Shown here piece by piece: positions 1 through 5,193 of a stretch of DNA of 7,237 nucleotides. Numbering within the stretch: position 1 is the first letter of the stretch; every line of letters starts with the position of its first letter. Source of the stretch: JBFXAM01 sp050184295 (lineage in GTDB: Bacteria > Planctomycetota > Phycisphaerae > UBA1845 > Fen-1342). The position numbers and the translations under genes were made by a program. Location: contig JBFXAM010000171.1 in NCBI GenBank assembly GCA_050184295.1, positions 1-7,237 of the forward strand, written 5' to 3'. The notes under the pieces were generated by a model, which was not told the origin of the DNA, ran no database searches, and saw nothing but the letters and a program-made list of their open reading frames with translations.

Positions 1-51
1 CCCAAATTCCAAATCGTGCATAACGTCCAAATCGCGGGATCGTTCACCCAC
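1..51 (-). CDS. Possible 5' end of a further minus-strand gene (cut by window edge)
   Basis: After the stop of the coiled-coil gene the minus strand stays open to the window edge, with a GTG at 51-49 and an ATG at 21-19 in the same frame. The short readable peptide contains two similar Asp-Leu-Asp/Glu steps six codons apart, matching a 9-bp direct repeat at 8-16 and 26-34. No convincing ribosome binding site precedes either start, and a second minus frame and a plus frame are also open. This is only a candidate continuation of the cassette. I recognise no family. Confidence 0.2.
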   Translation of the reverse strand, partial: MGERSRDLDVMHDLEFG

Positions 52-92
52 GACCCTAACGCCCGTGTCAGGAAGTACCTTTTGTCCGATTT

Positions 93-1265
93 TCACAATG
101 CGAATCCCCGAACTGCCGGCTGCCGCATTGCCTCGATAACTGCTTCGCGGACGCGATCGATCGCGTCCTTGAGTTCGTCGGTTTGGATTTGAATCAGCCG
201 CGGCAATGGGTCCGGCGCGCCCGCGGCTGCAAGCCCCCTGAATCGCTCCCCCGCAACGACAGCCTCTACGCCGAATCTCCCCGATTGCCCGGGACTGTCG
301 CGGCCGGCTGATTCCGGTCGCAGCTTTCGCAGCTCCGCGCGCTCCAGTTCATCTATGAGCGCCCGCTGATCGGTGTCGGCGCGCTCTCGAAGCTGTCTGA
401 ACCGATCGATGATTCGGGCCGCCTGGGCCTCGATTGCCTTTCCGGATTCCTCCAGCCTCGCGGCGACAATGTCTGCGATAAGCGATTGGGTCTCGCTCTG
501 CTTCGCCGCCAGTTCGTCGGCCGCCCTTGCCTCGGCGGCGGCGGCCCTATTCGCTGCGTCGATCCGCTCTTTCTCCGCAGCGGCCGCGTCCGCGATTGCC
601 TTTTCCTGCTCGCGGGCATCGATTTGTCCGCCGAGAATTACGCCCGCAGCCGCTTCGGCTTCGGCCCGCGCGCGGATGAGCGCCGGATCGGCTCCCTTGG
701 CTTGCATCTTCTCGCGCTCTTCTGCGAGCGCGTTGAGCTTCCACGCCAGTTGCAATCGCTCGCGATCCGCCTCGGTGCGTGCAGTCGCAAGCGCGACCTC
801 CTTCTGTAAGTCGGCAATGGTCTTGGCGGTCGAATCCGCGAACGACTTGGCTTCAGCGGCGCGTCGGCGAACCCCATCGGCCCATATCTTCTCCATGGCC
901 GCGGCGTGCTCGGCGAGTTCCTTGGCACCGGTCCACACGTCCAGAAGATTGCGAGATTCCTTGGCGATCTCGCCTATCCCGAGCGGCAGCCTTCCGGCAA
1001 CGTCCCAAACGCCTTCCCACTCGCCACGCAGAGCCTTCGTCGTGGCCTCAAGCGCGAGCAGTCCAGTCTTGAGTCCTGCAACCGACAAGGCCGCGATGAC
1101 GCCGGCTTTCCCGAACCCCAACAAGTCGCCGCCGCCGGGCCCGGCCACGCCGCCGCCAGCCGCGGCCTTTTTCTTGAACGCGTCCAGTTGCGACGCTGCC
1201 GCGTCGAGCGCCGGTTTCAACTCATTGCGAGCGCGAATCACAACATCGACGAGCTTCTCGGCCAC
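93..1265 (-). CDS. Coiled-coil protein resembling a short phage tail tape-measure protein
   Basis: Predicted 390-residue protein with the layout of tail tape-measure-like proteins. A short N-terminal segment with a VDVVIRARNELKPAL stretch (residues 6-20) is followed by a Gly-rich linker (about 36-52) and a hydrophobic stretch (about 53-73). A long Ala/Glu/Arg-rich helical region with strong coiled-coil character spans about 116-316, and a short amphipathic helix lies near the C-terminus (about 355-380). In phages such proteins set tail length and sit in the tail tube. At 390 residues this one is short for that role, and no other tail, capsid or terminase gene is visible. The start is GTG, preceded by GGAG eight bases upstream. 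It follows the stop of the previous gene by three bases, so the two are probably co-translated. There is no signal peptide. It could instead be a structural or membrane-associated helical protein of another kind. The phage assignment rests on composition, layout and context, not on a diagnostic motif. Confidence 0.5.
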   Translation of the reverse strand: MAEKLVDVVIRARNELKPALDAAASQLDAFKKKAAAGGGVAGPGGGDLLGFGKAGVIAALSVAGLKTGLLALEATTKALRGEWEGVWDVAGRLPLGIGEIAKESRNLLDVWTGAKELAEHAAAMEKIWADGVRRRAAEAKSFADSTAKTIADLQKEVALATARTEADRERLQLAWKLNALAEEREKMQAKGADPALIRARAEAEAAAGVILGGQIDAREQEKAIADAAAAEKERIDAANRAAAAEARAADELAAKQSETQSLIADIVAARLEESGKAIEAQAARIIDRFRQLRERADTDQRALIDELERAELRKLRPESAGRDSPGQSGRFGVEAVVAGERFRGLAAAGAPDPLPRLIQIQTDELKDAIDRVREAVIEAMRQPAVRGFAL

Positions 1266-1268
1266 GGG

Positions 1269-1661
1269 TTAGTCTCCAAATCCCCGGGTCCGCCGGGGTT
1301 CAAGGTCAAGGTCTCTCTCCCGCTGTCCCAGCCGCCACGCAGCCAGCGACCGGGGTTCGATCCGCGTGTCTCGGCCGCTTCCGCGAGCGACCAACGGCGG
1401 ATTCTCGGCGTCGATCGCCGCACGCACGCGCATGCGCGCCGCGTCGATCGTCAGTCCGTCAACGTCATCGAGCAGCTGCCGTGCCGCGTCGGCGATGGAC
1501 ACCCACGGTTGCGGCGGTTCGGCGGGATTGAGCGCCGCCGTGCCGAGCGCGCCCAGGTCCAGCGACGCAACCCCGGACGCGAGTAGGTGCGTCCGCAGCA
1601 CGTCGGGAACCGCGACCAGCACGAGCCGATCGGTAATCAGGGTCACGAATTCAACGTCCAC
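1269..1661 (-). CDS. Small protein with helix-turn-helix-like C-terminal half, unknown function
   Basis: Predicted 130-residue protein, taking the GTG at 1661-1659 as start. A GAAGGGG ribosome-binding-like sequence lies six bases upstream, and the overlap with the preceding stop is 11 bp. A longer reading from an ATG at 1781 adds 40 Arg/Cys/Trp-rich residues that merely shadow the upstream gene in another frame. Residues 3-48 are hydrophobic with beta-like alternation. Residues about 53-85 (starting WVSIADAARQLLDDVDGL) look like a helix-turn-helix or excisionase/MerR-like DNA-binding segment. A basic region with RIEPRSLAAWRL (about 100-111) and a charged tail follow. I associate this architecture with small planctomycete proteins next to phage-like genes, but that is from memory. 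A role as a regulator, or as an adaptor in the phage-like cassette, is inference. The next gene starts three bases after the stop. Confidence 0.5.
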   Translation of the reverse strand: MDVEFVTLITDRLVLVAVPDVLRTHLLASGVASLDLGALGTAALNPAEPPQPWVSIADAARQLLDDVDGLTIDAARMRVRAAIDAENPPLVARGSGRDTRIEPRSLAAWRLGQRERDLDLEPRRTRGFGD

Positions 1662-1914
1662 GTTCTGCCCCTTCGCTCTGGTGGACGCCGCACCGCACGA
1701 CGGCCAGCACCGCGGCCCGGGCCGCATGCGGCAGCGACGGCCAAGCGGCCACGATTTCCCGAAGATCGTCCGGGAGCGCATCCGCGTCGCCGGTTGCAGC
1801 GCATTCTGCAGCGCCGCCGCCGGTCGCGTTCGGACGGTCGGAACGTAAGCTATTGCCGGAATCAGCGGTTACAGACGATCGGCCCGGCCGCGGTTCGAGT
1901 CCTGCTGGGCCCAC
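1651..1914 (-). CDS. Small protein (87 aa) starting inside a tRNA-3'-end-like sequence, unknown function
   Basis: Open frame from a GTG at 1914-1912 to a TGA at 1651. The first residues, VGPAGLEP, are the well-known translation product of antisense tRNA 3'-end sequence, so the 5' end of this frame overlaps the tRNA-like remnant on the other strand. The centre (about residues 13-42) is low-complexity. The convincing part is the C-terminal helical segment, about residues 47-75 (LPDDLREIVAAWPSLPHAAR and onward). This resembles a short helical tail that recurs, as I recall it, in small planctomycete proteins of integrated elements. The frame stays open upstream to 2091, but that extension is translated tandem repeat and is not credible. 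No good ribosome binding site is visible, only GAAAGA directly before the start, so the true start is uncertain. The 11-bp overlap with the next gene supports translational coupling. It may be a remnant of a longer gene. Confidence 0.4.
   Translation of the reverse strand: MGPAGLEPRPGRSSVTADSGNSLRSDRPNATGGGAAECAATGDADALPDDLREIVAAWPSLPHAARAAVLAVVRCGVHQSEGAERGR
1892..1913 (+). other. tRNA 3'-end-like fragment, candidate attachment site
   Basis: On the plus strand, GGTTCGAGTCC is followed by TGC, TGGGCCC and A. This reads as the end of the T-stem, a canonical T-loop (TTCGAGT, 1894-1900), the 3' half of the T-stem (1901-1905), a 3' acceptor strand (1906-1912) and a discriminator A (1913). Upstream, only the last two T-stem bases pair correctly. 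No anticodon arm, D-arm or 5' acceptor strand is present, so this is not a complete tRNA gene. Integrases of phages and islands commonly recombine in tRNA 3' ends and leave such duplicated ends at the far border of the element. CCA is not encoded after the A. A chance match is possible, as no second copy is in the window. Confidence 0.4.
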
Positions 1915-1984
1915 TCTTTCATTTCTGTGTTTCTTCGCAGGGCGAGCCTTGTCGCGCAACTCGCCGCGTCGCCTGTCGCGCGCG

Positions 1985-2062
1985 GCGCACGGGCGCGGTT
2001 GTCGGCGTGCGGGGCGCATGGGCGCGGTTGTCGGCGTACGGGGCGCACGGGCGCGGATCGGC
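1985..2062. repeat. 29-bp tandem repeat, about 2.5 copies
   Basis: Units at 1985-2013 and 2014-2042 begin GCGCAC/TGGGCGCGGTT and differ at only two of 29 positions. A third copy starting at 2043 matches for the first 14 bases and then diverges. There are no spacers between copies, so it is not CRISPR-like. The period is not a multiple of three, which argues against a coding repeat. Confidence 0.85.
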
Positions 2063-2238
2063 AGCGCCGCGGACGCCGCCGGGCACTGCACGGCGGCAGA
2101 CCGGGATCGCGCGGCGTGCCATTACCGCCGGCCGGCGGGTAGGATCACGTTTCCGGTCGCGACCCGCGCCGGTTAGGACGGCGCGCGGGGCGTGGTCGAT
2201 CGTGCGCGCGCGTTGTAGCGCGGACGCACGCATCCGCG

Positions 2239-2246
2239 AAGGAGAG
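2239..2246 (+). promoter_or_regulatory. Ribosome binding site of the GNAT gene
   Basis: AAGGAGAG, with GGAG five bases before the ATG at 2250. This is the strongest Shine-Dalgarno match in the window. It fixes the start of the acetyltransferase and excludes the long in-frame extension that reaches back to 1587. Confidence 0.8.
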
Positions 2247-2249
2247 CAG

Positions 2250-2834
2250 ATGACCGCCGGCTGGAAAGGCGAGAAGGTGCGGCTCGTGCCGCTCGACAAG
2301 GCCCGGCACTTCGAGAATGTCTTGCATTGGGCGAACACGCCCGAGCTAACGCACTGGCTGCTCATGGGCGATCTGCCCCTTGGCCGCGCCGCCGAGGAGG
2401 AGTGGTTCGATCGCATGAGCCGCGGAACGGACACCGACGTCGTTTTCGCGATCGAGACGCTGTCGGGCGAGCACATCGGCAGCAGCGGACTGCACCGCGT
2501 CGACGTTCGTCAAGGCGTCGCCTACACCGGCACAATCATCGGCCGGCCGGAGTTCTGGGGGCAGGGCTACGGCGGCGACGCGATGCGCCTGCGGACGTGG
2601 TGGGCGTTCGAAGTGTATGGGTTGCGGATGCTCCTGTCCGAAGTGCACGCGGAGAACGACGCGTCGATTCGCGGGCTCAAGCGCGCGGGCTACAAGGAGT
2701 GCGGCGTGATGCCGCGGCGGACGTGGAAGCGCGGCGAGTATCGCGACGTGGTCATTCTCGTGTGCGATCGGGACGAGTGGCGGAAGCTGCCGGCGGGGCC
2801 GTATGCGGGGTTGAATCGGCCGGCGGCGAAGTGA
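2250..2834 (+). CDS. GNAT family N-acetyltransferase, RimJ/RimL type
   Basis: Predicted 194-residue cytoplasmic enzyme that transfers an acetyl group from acetyl-CoA to an amine. In the RimJ/RimL branch this is typically a protein N-terminus, an amino acid, or an aminoglycoside-like compound; the substrate here cannot be read from sequence. The start region GEKVRLVPLD (7-16) is the usual first strand. Residues 76-99 (IGSSGLHRVD ... GTIIGRP) are the central strands. WGQGYGGDAM (103-112) is motif A, the Q-x-x-G-x-G acetyl-CoA pyrophosphate loop. HAENDASIRGLKRAGYKECG (133-152) is motif B with its Asn and the helix that ends in the GY/F turn. A final strand, EYRDVVILVCDRDEW (163-177), follows. 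The length is typical and nothing looks missing. The long in-frame upstream extension is translated repeat DNA and is rejected. It is the only plus-strand gene here, is convergent with the sugar dehydrogenase gene downstream, and is probably monocistronic. Confidence 0.88.
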   Translation: MTAGWKGEKVRLVPLDKARHFENVLHWANTPELTHWLLMGDLPLGRAAEEEWFDRMSRGTDTDVVFAIETLSGEHIGSSGLHRVDVRQGVAYTGTIIGRPEFWGQGYGGDAMRLRTWWAFEVYGLRMLLSEVHAENDASIRGLKRAGYKECGVMPRRTWKRGEYRDVVILVCDRDEWRKLPAGPYAGLNRPAAK

Positions 2835-2838
2835 TCGC

Positions 2839-2922
2839 CTTCGGAGTTTGGAGCTTCGAGTTCGGCGTTTCGAGTTCGGAGTTCGGAGTTCGGAATTTGG
2901 AGCCTCGAGTTCGGCGTTCGGA
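2839..2922. repeat. Heptamer tandem array, 12 units (consensus GTTCGGA)
   Basis: Starting four bases after the GNAT stop codon, twelve contiguous 7-bp units follow without a phase break. Three perfect GTTCGGA units lie at 2874-2894, and variants such as GTTTGGA, GCTTCGA, GTTCGGC and GCCTCGA flank them. The block GC(T/C)TCGA-GTTCGGC occurs twice, 49 bp apart, which suggests larger duplications. The period of seven makes coding unlikely. It resembles the short tandemly repeated repetitive (STRR) heptamers known from cyanobacteria in form only. Confidence 0.9.
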
Positions 2923-3000
2923 GTATAAGTGGGGAGATTCGAGGTCGCGACCGACTGCCGATTCGCCGCGGCGGCAAGGCAGGCGCGCGGCAGCGTCTAA

Positions 3001-3334
3001 TCACGCCGAAGGCGTGGGAGCTCGTAGCCGGGCGTGAAACGCAGCGCCACGCCCGGATCGGCGCGGCGCCATCCCACGGCGTCTTCACGCCGAAGGCGTG
3101 AAAGAGCGCGGCCACGCGGAAGGCGTGAATGTGCGGTGCGTGATCGCGCGTGACTACCAGCCCTTCGGGCTGGACAGAGTGTTGAGACGGCGGCGTGGAC
3201 CGGCGGTGGTGCTGCGCTTGACTGCCGGCTACGGACTAACAGCCCTTCGGGCTGCGGAACCGTCGGGAAGGCGGCGCCGCGGCTTTGACCGCTTGAATCG
3301 CGGTGATCCGGCTCTCACCGCCTGGAAGGCGGTG
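3001..3334. repeat. Cluster of short palindromic hairpin elements (REP-like)
   Basis: At least seven small inverted repeats lie within 334 bases. CACGCC-gaa-GGCGTG is at 3002-3016 and TTCACGCC-gaa-GGCGTGAA at 3084-3102. CACGC-ggaag-GCGTG is at 3113-3127. CCAGCCC-ttc-GGGCTGG is at 3157-3173 and CAGCCC-ttc-GGGCTG at 3240-3254. ACCGC/GCGGT is at 3288-3304 and CACCGCC-tggaa-GGCGGTG at 3316-3334. They form three sequence families (CACGCC, CAGCCC, CACCGCC) sharing a GAA or TTC loop. Stems are 5-8 bp. Such elements can act as weak transcription stops or RNA-stabilising hairpins between convergent genes. No gene is credible across this stretch. Confidence 0.8.
3028..3056. terminator. Strong hairpin, possible bidirectional terminator
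   Basis: Perfect 9-bp inverted repeat CCGGGCGTG (3028-3036) and CACGCCCGG (3048-3056) with an 11-base loop. It is the longest stem in the gap and lies between the convergent GNAT and sugar dehydrogenase genes. There is no T-tract on either side, so intrinsic termination is uncertain. Confidence 0.35.
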
Positions 3335-3373
3335 CTACCGCGCTCTTCCTTCGGCACCCTTCGCGCCTGATCC

Positions 3374-3573
3374 GTGTCTCCTCCCCCTCTGTCCCTCCGT
3401 TCCTTGCGTCCCTCCGTCCCGTTGTCGCTCGGGCCCTCCGTCCCTGCGTCCCTTCATCCCTTCGTCTCTCCGTCCCTTCGTCTCTTCGTCTCTTCCTCTC
3501 TCCGTCCCTTCGTCTCTTCGTCTCTTCCTCTCTCCGTCCGTTTGTCTCTTCGTCGCTTCGTCTTCTCCGTCCC
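3374..3573. repeat. Pyrimidine-rich octamer tandem array (consensus CGTCTCTT / CGTCCCTT)
   Basis: About 200 bases in which one strand is nearly all C, T and isolated G, built from 8-bp units. From 3471 the phase is exact: CGTCCCTT, CGTCTCTT, CGTCTCTT, CCTCTCTC, and the same four units again. This gives a perfect 32-bp duplication at 3471-3502 and 3503-3534, followed by degenerate units. The part before 3471 is a looser mixture of CCGTCCCT-like units. The opposite strand is purine-rich (GACGAAGAGA-type) and would form the 3' flank of the sugar dehydrogenase transcript. The period of eight argues against coding. The bases between the array and the dehydrogenase stop hold nothing recognisable. 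Confidence 0.88.
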
Positions 3574-3605
3574 GGCTCTGTTCGCTGTTGCCGGTTCCCT
3601 GCTCC

Positions 3606-4940
3606 TTACGCCTTCACGACTCGCCCCGCGGGCACGCCGCGAACGCCGTTGATCGCGTTGCGCGAGTCGACGACGAGCCGGGCATTCTTGACGACCAGTT
3701 CGTAATCGACGGTGGAGTGGTCGGTGGAGATCAGCACACAGTCGTATTTCTTGAGGTTCGCCGCGGTGAGCGGGACGCTCTTCATATGCGTGAGGTTGTG
3801 CTCGCGCATCGGCTTGGCGACGGGGATGAACGGGTCGTGGTAACTGACTTTGGCGCCCTTCTTCTGAAGCAGCTCGATCAGCGTGACCGACGGGCTTTCG
3901 CGGACATCATCGACGTCCTTCTTATACGCCAGCCCCAGCACCAGAACGCTCGCACCCTTGATCGACTTGCCGCGCTCGTTCAGCGCCTCGACCACGCGGT
4001 TGATCACGTGCTCCGGCATGCGCGTGTTGATCTCGGCGGCCGTATCGATGAAGCGCATCGGCTGGTCGTACTGCCGCGCCTTCCACGAGAGATACAGCGG
4101 GTCGATCGGGATGCAATGCCCGCCGAGGCCCGGGCCGGGATAGAACGCCTGGAACCCGAAGGGCTTGGTCTTCGCGGCGGCGATGACCTCCCAGACGTCG
4201 ATGTCCATGCGCTCGAAGAGCAGCTTCAGCTCGTTGACCAGCGCGATGTTCACGCAGCGATAGACGTTCTCGACGATCTTGCACGCTTCGGCGACCTCGC
4301 AGCTCGACACCGGCACGACCTGCTTGACGGCCTTGCCGTAGAGGGCGGCGGCAAGCTTGGCGCTCTTCGGGCCGGCGCCGCCCACGACCTTCGGAATGGT
4401 GCCGGTCGTGAAGTCGGTGCGCCCCGGATCCTCGCGTTCGGGCGAGTAGCCGAGGAAATAGTCCCGTTCCAGTTTGAGGCCGGTCTTGTCGAAGCGCGGC
4501 TGGACGATTTCCTTGGTCGTGCCGGGGTAGGTTGTGGACTCGAGCACGATGAGCTGACCCTTGCGGAGCGTCTTGGCGATCGTCTCGGCGGTGCCCCGGA
4601 CGTAGGTCATGTCCGGCTCACGCATCTTGTCGAGCGGCGTGGGCACGCAGATGAGGATCGCGTCGGCCTCCCTGAGGCGCTTCATCTCCGTGGTCGGGTC
4701 GAACTGGCCGGATTTGATCCAGTCGTTGAAGATCTTCGCGGGCAGGTGGCGGATGTAGCTCTTGCCGGCCTTGAGCATCGCGACCTTCTGCGGGTCGACG
4801 TCGTAGCCGATACAGCGGAAGCCGGCCTTGCAGAACTCGCGCACGAGGGGCAAGCCGACGTAGCCCAGACCGATCACGCCGACAATCGCCTCCGCGCTCT
4901 CGATCTTCTCGTGCAGCGTTCGCGCCAAATCCACCGCCAT
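3606..4940 (-). CDS. wbpA: UDP-N-acetyl-hexosamine 6-dehydrogenase (WbpA-type nucleotide-sugar dehydrogenase)
   Basis: Predicted 444-residue cytoplasmic enzyme of the UDP-glucose/GDP-mannose dehydrogenase family. It oxidises C6 of a nucleotide sugar to a uronic acid in two NAD-dependent steps, feeding capsule, O-antigen or exopolysaccharide synthesis. The Rossmann motif GVIGLGYVG is at 21-29 with its glycines at 24, 26 and 29. ICVPTP (97-102) and LESTTYPGTT (133-142) are family motifs. The central domain has ACKIVENVYR (219-228), with the conserved Lys221 and Asn225. The catalytic Cys276 sits in GPGLGGHCIPIDP (269-281). This form, with HCIPIDP rather than CFPKD, is typical of UDP-GlcNAc/GalNAc-type enzymes rather than UDP-glucose dehydrogenase. 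The C-terminal nucleotide-sugar domain includes LGLAYKKDVDDVRESPS (335-351). The length is normal. The ATG start has GAGGGAG about ten bases upstream. No glycosyltransferase or partner sugar-modifying gene is adjacent, so the product pathway is unknown and the gene symbol marks the type only. Confidence 0.88.
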   Translation of the reverse strand: MAVDLARTLHEKIESAEAIVGVIGLGYVGLPLVREFCKAGFRCIGYDVDPQKVAMLKAGKSYIRHLPAKIFNDWIKSGQFDPTTEMKRLREADAILICVPTPLDKMREPDMTYVRGTAETIAKTLRKGQLIVLESTTYPGTTKEIVQPRFDKTGLKLERDYFLGYSPEREDPGRTDFTTGTIPKVVGGAGPKSAKLAAALYGKAVKQVVPVSSCEVAEACKIVENVYRCVNIALVNELKLLFERMDIDVWEVIAAAKTKPFGFQAFYPGPGLGGHCIPIDPLYLSWKARQYDQPMRFIDTAAEINTRMPEHVINRVVEALNERGKSIKGASVLVLGLAYKKDVDDVRESPSVTLIELLQKKGAKVSYHDPFIPVAKPMREHNLTHMKSVPLTAANLKKYDCVLISTDHSTVDYELVVKNARLVVDSRNAINGVRGVPAGRVVKA

Positions 4941-5132
4941 GGTCGTCTATCTCCCTCTGTTCGAGCGGCTCCGGGCGGTACACACCCGGGGCGACGCGTT
5001 TTACCCACGCGCGTGATTCGGAGCAAGCGACACAAGCTCCGCGCGGGCCGCCGTTCGACCGGAACGGGGCGCACGGGGCCCGGTCCGGAATGGGTACCGG
5101 CGCGGCACGGCGGCCGATCTCGCGCCAAGCGC

Positions 5133-5161
5133 ATTATCGGTTTAATTGGTCATACGGTGAA
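5133..5161 (-). promoter_or_regulatory. Candidate sigma-70-type promoter for the nucleotide-sugar dehydrogenase gene
   Basis: Reading leftwards, TTCACC (5161-5156) and GATAAT (5138-5133) are separated by 17 bases. They lie in a small A/T-rich island inside the 253-base gap between the cyclophilin and dehydrogenase genes. This would give a leader of roughly 185 bases. Each box differs from consensus at one or two positions. The rest of the gap is GC-rich with no gene. This is a pattern match only. Confidence 0.35.
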
Positions 5162-5193
5162 TGCGTCCGGCGGGTTCGACGGGCGCCGGGCGC

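Larger units (their letters stand above)
1915..2249. other. Non-coding stretch between the phage-like cassette and the acetyltransferase gene
   Basis: About 335 bases with no credible gene. Frames are open on both strands because of high GC, but their translations are Arg/Ala-rich and carry no recognisable motif. The stretch contains the 29-bp tandem repeat and then the leader of the GNAT gene. I see no clear sigma-70 promoter. The only regulatory element I trust is the ribosome binding site just before 2250. Confidence 0.6.

Noticed and set aside
373..1272. Plus-strand open frame (299 codons) opposite the tape-measure-like gene
   Set aside because: Ala/Ser-rich antisense image of the coiled-coil gene. 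The minus frame fits the tight packing and start signals of the cassette.
1840..1914. Complete tRNA gene on the plus strand
   Set aside because: Only the 3' end fits. The T-stem is mostly mismatched on its 5' side and no anticodon arm with a T at position 33, D-arm or 5' acceptor strand can be drawn.
1985..2062. CRISPR array (29-bp repeat length)
   Set aside because: Copies are directly adjacent with no spacers, and no cas gene is present.
1587..2249. In-frame N-terminal extension of the acetyltransferase
   Set aside because: The extension translates repeat and antisense cassette DNA. The family start pattern and a strong ribosome binding site place the start at 2250.
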